Source: Pseudolactococcus hodotermopsidis
GTDB lineage: Bacteria > Bacillota > Bacilli > Lactobacillales > Streptococcaceae
DNA: 64,000 nt
Reading direction: 5' to 3'
NCBI RefSeq assembly: GCF_011170085.1
Contig: NZ_BLLI01000001.1
Span: forward strand, 1-64,000
The position numbers and the translations under genes were made by a program. Positions 42,744 to 51,503 of this stretch are shown here, piece after piece. Below the pieces are notes generated by a model, which saw nothing but the letters and a program-made list of their open reading frames with translations, searched no databases and was not told the DNA's origin. Positions within the stretch are counted from its first letter, which is position 1. Each line of letters starts with the position of its first letter.

Positions 42744-43490
42744 TCAACGTAAACGATGTCCCTCATTGATAGAAACGCCTCCCATACCAAGACTGGTTTT
42801 CGTGCCAACGCCTGCGAAAGTCGCGTATTTTATCATAAGCAGTACTAATTTTACAAACTGGTTCGCACCAGTTATTTTAAGTGTTATCTGACCTTGAAAA
42901 CCTTTAACTTTTATTTTTTCAAGATGAAAATTTTTCGTCATCAACTTGTAACTGATGATATGAACCTTTTCTTCAATGTAATCCAGAACTTCATAATCGT
43001 AAACTTTGATTGTCTCACTAAAAAAATCAAAATTCATCATCAGGGAACGGAAAATTTTCCGAATATCTGGAAAAATATCGTAATAGCCATTTGACTTAAA
43101 GGAGGTCGGACTTGTAAAATCAAGTGAGATGATTCGACTACCATTCTCATGAGTCATTTCTTGACTGACAAAATCATCAAGTTTGATGACCTCTTTTGTA
43201 AATAAGGCTAAAGAAACAGTTGTTTTTGCCTGTTTAATCGTTATTTCTGTTAAGTTATCAAGCTTGATTAGCGCCTCAGAAATGATTTTATGCAGACCAA
43301 CGATTTCCCAAATCACTTCCTCTTTTTCAAAAAGTAATCTCTGACGAAGTGGATTGTAGGTTAAAGTATGAAGTCGTTCAACAAGCTCACTAGGTAGCAG
43401 TTCCATTAAAACGCCATGGAGACTGCTCCCAATATTTTGTGTGCGGAGTGATTTTGGTAGATTGATTTTGTATTTGAGTTTTGTTATCAT
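42744..43490 (-). CDS. cas6: Cas6 pre-crRNA endoribonuclease
   Basis: 248 aa. Cuts the CRISPR transcript within each repeat to release crRNAs with the 8-nt handle. N-terminal RAMP-type KLKYKINLPKSLRTQNIG, the conserved HGVLMELL region, and a C-terminal glycine-rich loop YATFAGVGTKTSLGMGGV (about 226-243), the Cas6 signature. Its start overlaps the csm6 stop (ATGA). It is the last cas gene, nearest the array. Confidence 0.93.
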   Translation of the reverse strand: MITKLKYKINLPKSLRTQNIGSSLHGVLMELLPSELVERLHTLTYNPLRQRLLFEKEEVIWEIVGLHKIISEALIKLDNLTEITIKQAKTTVSLALFTKEVIKLDDFVSQEMTHENGSRIISLDFTSPTSFKSNGYYDIFPDIRKIFRSLMMNFDFFSETIKVYDYEVLDYIEEKVHIISYKLMTKNFHLEKIKVKGFQGQITLKITGANQFVKLVLLMIKYATFAGVGTKTSLGMGGVSINEGHRLR

Positions 43491-44716
43491 AGTAGTTTTT
43501 TTATTTCTTGATTGAGGTCATCGTAAAACGAGAACCAATGATTATCAATATTAAAAGAGGCTAATAAAATTTGCTTGCTGGCATAAACTGCACTAGAAAC
43601 ATTTTTCAAATTTTTCCTGTCAAAAGCCTGCAAACTGTGTGCGACTTGATTTCTGACGTTATTAATTTCTTTAATCTTACCAGTGTAGTTTAATAGGTCG
43701 TGCTTAGGCTCCAAAAATTCGAGAATATTAATATAATAAAGCAAATTCAGAATATTATCATGATACTCTTGACCTTTGTTTTTGGCATTTTCTTGAAATT
43801 TCGCTAAAATATCAGGATATTTCTCAGCGTTCAAGTGAGGTTTGTTGTCAGTGTAAACAATAATATTAAACTGCTCATTCAGATAATTTTCTAAAATATA
43901 CTCAACAAGAGATTTTAACCGAATTAACACTTCTGCGATATTGCCTTGTTTATAATTGCGTTCGATATTCAGATAGGAATTTAAGGCATTTTGTGCTTGA
44001 CTTGACAATTTAGAGTTGGCAATTTTTTCTGGGATTCCTTGTATTTTAATTGTTTCAGAAATATTTTCTAAAGTTTTTTTAAGTTTTTTTATATTTGGAA
44101 ATCCTTTCTGACTATCAAGCAACTTAAAAACTGCTTCATAATCATAGTTAGCAAGCAAAATATTCAAATTCCGTTTAGTCAAATCTTGAGAAAAATTGAT
44201 ACCTTTATCTTCATGTGTCCTATCTTCAAAATCAGACTGATTATCCAAATTTGTCTCAATCAAGACATCAATATCTTTTTCGTTATCATATCCAATCCCC
44301 TCATTTGATGACTTCTGTGGCGTTGCAACTTGAACAGCTCTCACATTAAAATCAGAGATTCGATTAATCGCAAACATAGCACTGATAATTTGTGGTGTCG
44401 CACTCGTCAGACTTAAAATAACGTCATTCTCATCAGACATATAGTTACCAACGATATTTGATAAAGTCGCATACATGGTATCAAAAATAGAAACTTCATC
44501 ATTTTTCAAAATGAGGTCATCTTGAACGATTTCTGGTGCGTAATCTTTGATACTTTGTAAAGCCTTAACAACCTTTTCGTGTTTATCAAGACTTCTTTCG
44601 CTATGAATTAACACAATTTTTTCAGGTCGGTAAACTCTTGCAATGTGTAGCAATGGTCCATCGTGGAAATTACGTATTGGATCTGTGTCCCCTACGGCTG
44701 AGATTAGTATTTGCAT
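43487..44716 (-). CDS. csm6: Csm6 CARF-HEPN ribonuclease
   Basis: 409 aa. The N-terminal CARF domain (MQILISAVGDTDPIRNFHDG, GPLLHIARVYRPEKIVLIHS, about 1-150) senses cyclic oligoadenylate; the C-terminal HEPN domain has the R-X4-H catalytic motif RNQVAH (Arg355 and His360). Acts as the accessory RNase activated by Cas10-made second messenger. It starts 320 bp downstream of csm5, with a transposable element in the gap, instead of the tight spacing of the other csm genes. Confidence 0.93.
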   Translation of the reverse strand: MQILISAVGDTDPIRNFHDGPLLHIARVYRPEKIVLIHSERSLDKHEKVVKALQSIKDYAPEIVQDDLILKNDEVSIFDTMYATLSNIVGNYMSDENDVILSLTSATPQIISAMFAINRISDFNVRAVQVATPQKSSNEGIGYDNEKDIDVLIETNLDNQSDFEDRTHEDKGINFSQDLTKRNLNILLANYDYEAVFKLLDSQKGFPNIKKLKKTLENISETIKIQGIPEKIANSKLSSQAQNALNSYLNIERNYKQGNIAEVLIRLKSLVEYILENYLNEQFNIIVYTDNKPHLNAEKYPDILAKFQENAKNKGQEYHDNILNLLYYINILEFLEPKHDLLNYTGKIKEINNVRNQVAHSLQAFDRKNLKNVSSAVYASKQILLASFNIDNHWFSFYDDLNQEIKKLL

Positions 44717-44773
44717 TTTAACTCCTTGTCAGAATATTCAAGATATGACTATCATGGAAAGCGTTGGTTTTAT

Positions 44774-45026
44774 AGGGCATCTCTAAAAACTCAGATTTCC
44801 CAAATTTTGTTAGCTCATAAAATCGCTAACAGGAAAAGATGTGCTAGATTTTCCAAATTCTACGTCAATCCTCCTAGCCTTGTGGCTGCGATTACTCGCC
44901 ACAGAAAGTACATGTGCACCAGCACTTATTTGTGACGAGTAACCGCAGTCACAAGCCGTCGTCGGTTTTCCTTGCGGTTAAAAAATCTATCTAAAATTTT
45001 GGAAAAGCAGTTTTTAGAGATGCCCT
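44774..45026. mobile_element. MITE-like element, copy 3, within the csm operon
   Basis: 253 bp. Ends AGGGCATCTCTAAAAACT and its perfect complement, with AT on both sides (2-bp target duplication). Interior arms CTTGTGGCTGCGATTACTCG and CGAGTAACCGCAGTCACAAG pair almost perfectly, so the RNA would form one very long hairpin. Longest of the three copies. It separates csm5 from csm6 and cas6. Confidence 0.85.
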
Positions 45027-45036
45027 ATACTTTGTA

Positions 45037-46317
45037 TCATGAGCATATTTCTTCAATTTTTATTTCAGTTTTTCCGATTTCTTTATTATCATCAGAAATT
45101 TTAAGTGTTCTTGGACTAGCACCATGATGAGATTCATCATTTACATAATAAGCTTTATTTCCATTTCGGTTTGTTATGTATTTTTCACCTTCAAACTCTA
45201 TCACTTCCCTATGGTTATCCCTATATACTTTAGTATTTCTGTCACCAAATTGTGAATTTAAAACTTCATTTACTTTTCTATATCGTTCTTTTTTTTCCAA
45301 AAGCGCTATCCATACTGTCTTGGACAAGAATCCTATACCACCACCTAAATAAATTTTAATACCGTTTGTTTTTTCTTCTATTCCAAATTTATTTAAATAT
45401 TCTGTTTTATACTTTTGATAGCTTTTTCTCAGATATACTTCTAGTCTTGAAGATTTTACTTCTTCTCCAGACTTTGTTTTATATTTACGCTTTTTGAAAA
45501 ATTCATACAAATTAAATACGTCATCTGGCTGTTTTTCAAAAATACTCGTATCAATAACGACATCAAATTCTATTTTAGTACCCGGTTTCAGACATTCTCT
45601 GTAAGTAGATATTTGATGCCCCTTATCTCCTTTTCGTGTCCCTTCCCCTAATTTATCTTTCTTCTGTATAAAAATAAAGTCAGATGTTTTCAAAGGTAAG
45701 CTATCACTAATTCTCAAGGCACGTAAAATATCATTCTTGGCATCTTTTTCATTTTTATCATCTAAAATTAAAGTTGCCAATAAGTCATCTATTAAAAATT
45801 TATCAACAGTTTTAGCCTTATTTTTCATAGCATCTTCTATTTTAGATAAACATTTTTGCCTAAAATCAGCTTCTTCATTTATTTTATCTTCAATCAGCTT
45901 TGATAGAATAACAGTTCTTAACGCACCTTTAAGTGAATTTCCGGGAATATATGGATTACCAAAAGCATCCTTAATAAACTCATGAACCTCATTTAACTGA
46001 CTTCTGATAGTTCCATCATATCGAAGTTGTACCGAATACGGAAGTTGATACTTACTATTAGTTTTAGCAAAATTTTCCAGTCTTTTAGTTTTAATCCAAG
46101 TCGAAAGTTGCTCTTTGGGATTCCCAGATACAAATTCTTCAAAAGCCACTTGTAGTTTTGGATTTAACCCCAAGTAAAATTTTTTCATATCTAGCACATA
46201 AACACTTTTTCCATCAAAATAAAGCTCTTTCTTGGTATAGGTATTCCCATTTCCGATGTGAAGAGGCCCTTCAGTCATTAAAGTTATTTTAAATCGTTTT
46301 AAAAATTCACTTTTCAT
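45037..46317 (-). CDS. csm5: Csm5 subunit of the type III-A effector
   Basis: 426 aa. RAMP protein that caps the 3' end of the crRNA in the Csm complex: TEGPLHIGNGNTYTKKELYF (about 14-33), NPYIPGNSLKGALRTVIL (about 116-133) and the glycine-rich IYLGGGIGFLSKTV (about 327-340). It overlaps csm4 by 4 nt. Confidence 0.93.
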   Translation of the reverse strand: MKSEFLKRFKITLMTEGPLHIGNGNTYTKKELYFDGKSVYVLDMKKFYLGLNPKLQVAFEEFVSGNPKEQLSTWIKTKRLENFAKTNSKYQLPYSVQLRYDGTIRSQLNEVHEFIKDAFGNPYIPGNSLKGALRTVILSKLIEDKINEEADFRQKCLSKIEDAMKNKAKTVDKFLIDDLLATLILDDKNEKDAKNDILRALRISDSLPLKTSDFIFIQKKDKLGEGTRKGDKGHQISTYRECLKPGTKIEFDVVIDTSIFEKQPDDVFNLYEFFKKRKYKTKSGEEVKSSRLEVYLRKSYQKYKTEYLNKFGIEEKTNGIKIYLGGGIGFLSKTVWIALLEKKERYRKVNEVLNSQFGDRNTKVYRDNHREVIEFEGEKYITNRNGNKAYYVNDESHHGASPRTLKISDDNKEIGKTEIKIEEICS

Positions 46318-47207
46318 ACAGTCACCTCCAAGAAAAACGACTTCGCATATTTATAAACTGGATGATTCCCTTTTTTCCCGACTTGATAAATGCTACCCTC
46401 AAAACCATTTTCAAAAGTTGAACCACTTTTAAAAACGTATAAATCTTGTTTTTTGACCAGATATGTTTCATAATTGTCTGACTGAATAAAACCACCACGG
46501 CGCTCTAAAAGATACGAGGCATTTTTTGTTGCCTGCTCAAGCTCATCATCTTTTGGTAAAGCACCCGAAAGCAAAATTTTTCGATTCCCTTTTGCCGAAA
46601 ATAGCGCATTGAGTTCATTATCTTCCAGAATTTCAAAGTTAAATTTGCCATAACCCGAATACCGCTTACCACCAATTCCAGAATATTGGAGAGTTTCTAA
46701 TAACTCCTCTAACAGGGGATGAACTTGCTTTACAAAGAAATATAGACCTGTATTTTCTTTAAAAGTAAACGTCCCAACATTGTAAGGTTCAGAATCTTTA
46801 AAATCATGCTGACGAACTTTTTCAGACAAACTAGATTTGCCTAAATCAAAATTTTCACGTTCAAAAAATGCGTCTAATTGACCAGATAAATAGTTACCTA
46901 AAACGTCTGTCGAAATATAAGTCAATTTCTTGAAAGACTTACGCAAACGCTCATCTTCATTTTCTAGGTCAATTTTGATATTTGGTTTAGGTATATAATA
47001 AGACTGTTCAATAAAGGGAAAAGCATCAGAAAACTTGATGACATCACTTGAAACTAGCTGATAAAATTCATCTTCTTTCCCAAGTCCAACTGCCTCAATC
47101 ATCAAGGCTGAAAATAAAGTGTCTGCTGAAAAAGTCATCTTACTCTCAGATAGACGTTTTTCACCGAAATGAACTGGACTCTCAAAATGTAATTTTACAA
47201 TTTTCAT
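46314..47207 (-). CDS. csm4: Csm4 subunit of the type III-A effector
   Basis: 297 aa. RAMP protein that holds the 5' handle of the crRNA and contacts Cas10: KLHFESPVHFGEKRLSESKM at the start, and the glycine-rich loop YSGIGGKRYSGYGKFNFEIL (about 175-194). Two ferredoxin-like halves as in the family. It starts 2 nt after the csm3 stop, with GGAG before it. Confidence 0.93.
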   Translation of the reverse strand: MKIVKLHFESPVHFGEKRLSESKMTFSADTLFSALMIEAVGLGKEDEFYQLVSSDVIKFSDAFPFIEQSYYIPKPNIKIDLENEDERLRKSFKKLTYISTDVLGNYLSGQLDAFFERENFDLGKSSLSEKVRQHDFKDSEPYNVGTFTFKENTGLYFFVKQVHPLLEELLETLQYSGIGGKRYSGYGKFNFEILEDNELNALFSAKGNRKILLSGALPKDDELEQATKNASYLLERRGGFIQSDNYETYLVKKQDLYVFKSGSTFENGFEGSIYQVGKKGNHPVYKYAKSFFLEVTV

Positions 47208-47208
47208 A

Positions 47209-47868
47209 TCAAGCTCCTAAGATTTCGTTAAGAGGTTCTATACCAAATTCTCCAAATTTCACCTCAACTTTTAAATCTTTAAATTTAACTCTGCCACTAC
47301 CACGTGTCCCATTACCACCGAGATAATCGTATTCCAATAAATCAAAAGCTTGCTTAATGTTCTCAAAATCCTTTGCAACTTCATCATTTTTTCTGTCATT
47401 ATCAAGGTCATAAAAAATTTCAAAAGCAAATTCACTTCCAGCAATTACCCTCTCAATTTGACGTGGATTAGCTTCTGCTGTAAGCCTATCAATGGTATTT
47501 TCAGATTTTATTTCAGTAGAAACAACATTCCTACTATCAAGATAGTCTTTATTTGACAGCCTAATATCATTAAATTTAAGCCTCGCACGGACAATTTTAT
47601 CATTTTCTTCCTCTTTTGAGGAACCAAAAAGTCGTAGAACTTCTTCTTTATCTTCGTTTGGTTTATTAAGTAGAACACCATTATTTAATTCTTTTGCAAG
47701 CAAATACCGCATTTTTCCTTTAAGTGTACTCCCAGGAATAATCGGTAAACGTGTCAAAGTATCACGAACAACTGGGCTATCAACTGCTCCAATTGCTGAA
47801 AAATCGCTAGAACCACCAATGTGCATACCTGTTTTGATAACGATTGTTCCTTTTATGACTAATTTCAT
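47209..47868 (-). CDS. csm3: Csm3 backbone subunit and target-RNA nuclease
   Basis: 219 aa. RAMP backbone protein that cuts bound target RNA every 6 nt. The sequence KTGMHIGGSSDFSAIGAVDS places the catalytic Asp at residue 30, the position known for the lactococcal Csm3 active site; LPIIPGSTLKGKMRYLL and GGNGTRGSGRVKF (glycine-rich loop, near 193) follow. Active site intact. It overlaps csm2 by 1 nt. Confidence 0.95.
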   Translation of the reverse strand: MKLVIKGTIVIKTGMHIGGSSDFSAIGAVDSPVVRDTLTRLPIIPGSTLKGKMRYLLAKELNNGVLLNKPNEDKEEVLRLFGSSKEEENDKIVRARLKFNDIRLSNKDYLDSRNVVSTEIKSENTIDRLTAEANPRQIERVIAGSEFAFEIFYDLDNDRKNDEVAKDFENIKQAFDLLEYDYLGGNGTRGSGRVKFKDLKVEVKFGEFGIEPLNEILGA

Positions 47869-48260
47869 TAATTTTTTCCTCCGTAAAATTTAAAATAGGC
47901 AACCAAGCTCTCTACGTACCGTGCAAATAGTAAGAAATTTGTTTTAGACTCACTTTTCAAAACATCAGACAAATTCTCTGTAAAGTTAGTATGAGTAATG
48001 AAATTTTTAACAACTGACGAACGACCTGATGAATAAGCAATCTTAACCTTAATATAAGCCAAGTCTGACAAAACATCTGATGACAATTTTTCTTCTGAGT
48101 CAGTTGCCACTCGGTTATAAACCTTATTGACAAGATCCAAGATACCACGAATTTGAGATGTCGTCAGTTCTTTCCTTTCAAACTTGAAATTTTTTGCGTG
48201 TAGTTCTTCTATTCTTTCTTTAGCTAAATCTCCGAAATTTGTTTTTGTAATTTCCATCAT
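47868..48260 (-). CDS. csm2: Csm2 small subunit
   Basis: 130 aa, all helical. Forms the minor filament of the Csm complex. TSQIRGILDLVNKVYNRVAT (about 39-58) and KNFLLFARYVESLVAYFKFY-like C-terminus (LLFARYVESLVAYFK) fit the family. Its ATG overlaps the cas10 stop (ATGA). Confidence 0.92.
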   Translation of the reverse strand: MMEITKTNFGDLAKERIEELHAKNFKFERKELTTSQIRGILDLVNKVYNRVATDSEEKLSSDVLSDLAYIKVKIAYSSGRSSVVKNFITHTNFTENLSDVLKSESKTNFLLFARYVESLVAYFKFYGGKN

Positions 48261-50539
48261 CTCTCCCTCGTCTTCAGCACATAAATTTCAAGTGCCATTA
48301 TCAAAGTCTTTCTATCAGAATTTGCCCAGTCATAAAGCTTTTGTGCAAATTCTGAACCAATTTTTTCTTCCATTCTCGAAAGTGTATAAGCAAGTCTGGC
48401 AATATTGATTTGTTGATCGTCTTTTACACCACGTAATAAGGCAATCAAGCGGTAAATAAAAGTATTGCCCGTTTCATCAAATGTTGCAAATTTTTCAGTT
48501 AGTAACTCAATTTTGACAAAAATATCAGTTTCAAGTGTCTCCCATGAAAAGACATTTTCAGAATCAAATAAAGTCACAGCATTTTTAGTCGCCTTGTCAT
48601 CATTTTCATGAACCTTATAGTCTTTTGCCGCATCTTCCAAATCTCCAGTAAGTGCCGCCATTCTAGCCACTGGATACTTCTCTCGAAACATGCCAATTCC
48701 TGCTGAAAGTGTCAATTTTCCTTGTGTAAATTCAGCAAATTTTGCTTTAAGTTCGAGTGAAAAATCTAAAATATCTTGCCATGCCCCAATCATAAACAAA
48801 TCGTCACCGCCAGCATAAATAACATTGATTTTATAATGTTTTTCTTCCAAAAGTTGATTCAGATAATTTTTGAAAAATCGACTCATCGCACGAGAAAATG
48901 TTGCTGTTCGAGAAATCGACAAATAATCATCGGGTATCCCATTTATAAATGCTTGACCCAAATTATCAACATCAGCCCGCAGAACACCAAGCCGATTGAT
49001 TCCTTTTTCAACTTCTTGTAACATTTTCTGGAAATCCGAAGAATAAGTATAATCTCCCATATCAATCTTCGTTACTAAATCTCGACCAGTCTCTGAAATA
49101 TTCTTCGTGTAAAGCTTAGCATCAGATTCTTTCTGCTTAATTTTTTCAGCTTTTGTATAAGAAAGCGCTGACATTTTCTTACCAAACGGCAAATCAAGCA
49201 CACCCTCATTTGCGACCACAAAAATATCTTCTTCTATCAAATGTGACGAAATTTTTTGTAAATCATGACAAAGCCCGCAAATATATTTATTATCATCTTC
49301 TTTGATTAATAAATCACTACGTTTACATTCTCGACATTCTCGTTCATTTTCTGAACCACCGCCATTCAACGCCAAAATTTCTTTGACAGTGTAACGATTA
49401 GCTTTTTTAGCTGATATTTCTTTCGATAAACGACGATATATATCCCGATAGTGTCCATTTTTATTCATTAAATCATTGCCAGAAACTTCGGTATAAGCCA
49501 TTGCCAAAAATAAATCTATTTTGAATTTATCAAGAAACCAAGCTTTTAATTCTTGTTCAAAATCAGACAAAATCTTTTTTGTTGCCTCTGTATTAGAAAG
49601 TAAAAGATAGGCATGACCACCACCAGAATAGATTAGATTGGCACGAGAAAGTTCAAGTTTATCAAGTAAATTATCAGAGAGGTATTCAAGCAACATATCC
49701 AGATAAAAACTGCGCGCCCGCAAAGACTTTAGGGCTTTACTACCAGAAATATTATAGATAAAACTCTGCACGCCACTCATATCAAAACTCATCATCAAGA
49801 AAACTTTTTTCTCATAAAATTCTGTTGCATTGTCATCAAAGAGTTCTTTTTGATAATCCGTGATATTTTCTGCTTGAAAATAATCGTAAATCGCGCTTGC
49901 AATCGCAGCTGTCGTCCTTGAATGATCATAAAGCGAAATATCGACTAACTGAGTTTTATCAGTCGAACTCGGCACATAAGACCACAGACTCTCCATCATT
50001 TGCAACAAAGAATTAATGTGTTGCTTATCAGGTATCAGTTTTGCTAAAACAGGTTTCATATCACTAATCAGACCATCATAATAACCCTTAGTGTATTGAT
50101 TCTGAGCATCATTTGGAAAATTTAATGGCTCTTTTTGCTCATGCGTTCTAGCGACAAAAGGATAGGAATAAGTTTGACGACCTTTCTCTTTTTCATGCAA
50201 AACATTGAAAACACTGCTAAGCGCGACCTTTTTATCCCAAGAAAACCCGTCTTCACCTTCTTCCAAATCTGGACGTCTATCCATCCCAGATGAAATATTA
50301 TCAGCCATATAAGTCAAATAAAACAAGGCATTTTCTTTTTTAGATGACTTAACTGATGTCATCTCCTGTGCATGATGATAACGAATACAATCCGTTAGAT
50401 CCGTTATTTTAAACTGCTCAAACGATTTGATAAAATCACCACCGAGTTTAGAGTGCTTGGCACGCTCACTTGTGCCACGATAATTTATTTTACCAATATC
50501 GTGCAAAAGTGAACCATATATTAAATTAATTTTATTCAT
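48257..50539 (-). CDS. cas10: Cas10/Csm1 large subunit (HD nuclease and cyclase)
   Basis: 760 aa from the ATG at 50539; an in-frame TTG at 50566 has no better ribosome site. The HD motif is in YGSLLHDIGKI (His13-Asp14), a four-cysteine zinc site is in ECRECKRSDLL and CGLCHDLQK, and the palm-domain cyclase motif is VIYAGGDDLFMIG (GGDD, near 578). Both ssDNA-cleavage and cyclic-oligoadenylate functions look intact. First gene of the csm operon. A consensus cre site overlaps the start codon. Confidence 0.95.
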   Translation of the reverse strand: MNKINLIYGSLLHDIGKINYRGTSERAKHSKLGGDFIKSFEQFKITDLTDCIRYHHAQEMTSVKSSKKENALFYLTYMADNISSGMDRRPDLEEGEDGFSWDKKVALSSVFNVLHEKEKGRQTYSYPFVARTHEQKEPLNFPNDAQNQYTKGYYDGLISDMKPVLAKLIPDKQHINSLLQMMESLWSYVPSSTDKTQLVDISLYDHSRTTAAIASAIYDYFQAENITDYQKELFDDNATEFYEKKVFLMMSFDMSGVQSFIYNISGSKALKSLRARSFYLDMLLEYLSDNLLDKLELSRANLIYSGGGHAYLLLSNTEATKKILSDFEQELKAWFLDKFKIDLFLAMAYTEVSGNDLMNKNGHYRDIYRRLSKEISAKKANRYTVKEILALNGGGSENERECRECKRSDLLIKEDDNKYICGLCHDLQKISSHLIEEDIFVVANEGVLDLPFGKKMSALSYTKAEKIKQKESDAKLYTKNISETGRDLVTKIDMGDYTYSSDFQKMLQEVEKGINRLGVLRADVDNLGQAFINGIPDDYLSISRTATFSRAMSRFFKNYLNQLLEEKHYKINVIYAGGDDLFMIGAWQDILDFSLELKAKFAEFTQGKLTLSAGIGMFREKYPVARMAALTGDLEDAAKDYKVHENDDKATKNAVTLFDSENVFSWETLETDIFVKIELLTEKFATFDETGNTFIYRLIALLRGVKDDQQINIARLAYTLSRMEEKIGSEFAQKLYDWANSDRKTLIMALEIYVLKTRER

Positions 50540-50552
50540 GAAAGCGCTTTCT
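50538..50552. promoter_or_regulatory. Consensus CcpA (cre) site over the cas10 start codon
   Basis: ATGAAAGCGCTTTCT on the plus strand fits every position of the cre consensus WTGNAANCGNWNNCW and contains the perfect palindrome GAAAGCGCTTTC. It covers the cas10 start codon and the 13 nt before it, downstream of any promoter, where CcpA would act as a roadblock. Confidence 0.65.
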
Positions 50553-50576
50553 ACCTTTTTTAGCAAAGGATACTAT

Positions 50577-50591
50577 TTGACACCTTGTCAA
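50577..50591. promoter_or_regulatory. Dyad upstream of the csm operon
   Basis: TTGACACCTTGTCAA, a perfect inverted repeat (TTGACA/TGTCAA with a 3-bp centre) about 40 nt before the cas10 start. It could be an operator or part of the promoter region; the exact cas10 promoter was not resolved. Confidence 0.45.
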
Positions 50592-50697
50592 TATAAAATT
50601 GTCATAATTCATTATATAATAATTTAACCAAATAGTGTGGTTTAAACTCCAGTCGCCCTGATTAACTTTTCATTCAGCAAAATCCTCATTTTTCACG

Positions 50698-50703
50698 TAT
50701 AAT
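50698..50703 (+). promoter_or_regulatory. recX -10 box, probable leaderless start
   Basis: TATAAT ends 5 nt before the recX ATG (50709), so the transcript should begin at about the AUG. No ribosome site is present before the ATG. Confidence 0.6.
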
Positions 50704-50708
50704 AAAGT

Positions 50709-51503
50709 ATGGCTAAAATTATTTCACTTGAAAAAAAGAAACGACTTTACAAGGTCGTTTTTGATGATGGGCGCACGATTTATGTGACTGAGGATACGAT
50801 TGTTCGGTTCTTTTTGTCAAAAGGGGCATATTTTGATGACTCACAGATTGTTGCGATAACTGAGTTTGCTGATTTTTCCAGAGGAAAAAATCTGGGGCTT
50901 TACTATCTGTCTTTCAAGCAACGGACAAAAAAAGAAGTCTGCCGTTATTTGTCGGAACATGAGATTCCAAATGCTCAGATTAGCCAAATCATCGCCGATT
51001 TGACAAAAATGGGCTACATTAACGACCAAAACTATACTGAATCATTCGTTCGTGGCAAGATATCTAGCAAATCGACTGGTCCTTACAACATTCAGCAGAA
51101 ATTGAGTGAAAAGGGTGTCGACAAGGCGCTGATTATAAGCGTTTTGGCAGAATTTTACGACCATGACGCGCAAGTTGAGGTGGCAAGTCATATCGCCGAA
51201 AAGCTGGTCATGAGCAAATATAGTCGGCTGCCACTCAAGGCGCTCAAGATGAAAATCACGACCAGTCTAACGAGCAAGGGTTTTTCCTACGACATCAGTA
51301 AAATCGCTATTGAGAGGCTCGAACTTGATGCTGACCTTGACAATGAGTCTGAACTTTTTCAGAAAGAGTTAGACAAAATCATGCGCAAATACAGCCGAAA
51401 ATATGACGGCTACGACCTCAAGCAACGTGTGACCAATGCGCTTGCTCGAAAAGGGTTTGATTTTGACGTCATCAATCGGGAATTGCGAGAAATTGATTTT
51501 TAA
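50709..51503 (+). CDS. recX: RecX, regulator of RecA
   Basis: 264 aa, the usual size in lactic acid bacteria. Modulates RecA filaments. Three-helix RecX repeats are seen: SFKQRTKKEVCRYLSEHEIP, YNIQQKLSEKGVDKALIISV and YDLKQRVTNALARKGFDFDV. Divergent from the csm operon. Convergent with, and overlapping by 4 nt, the pseudouridine synthase gene. ATG lies right after a -10 box with no leader. Confidence 0.93.
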   Translation: MAKIISLEKKKRLYKVVFDDGRTIYVTEDTIVRFFLSKGAYFDDSQIVAITEFADFSRGKNLGLYYLSFKQRTKKEVCRYLSEHEIPNAQISQIIADLTKMGYINDQNYTESFVRGKISSKSTGPYNIQQKLSEKGVDKALIISVLAEFYDHDAQVEVASHIAEKLVMSKYSRLPLKALKMKITTSLTSKGFSYDISKIAIERLELDADLDNESELFQKELDKIMRKYSRKYDGYDLKQRVTNALARKGFDFDVINRELREIDF

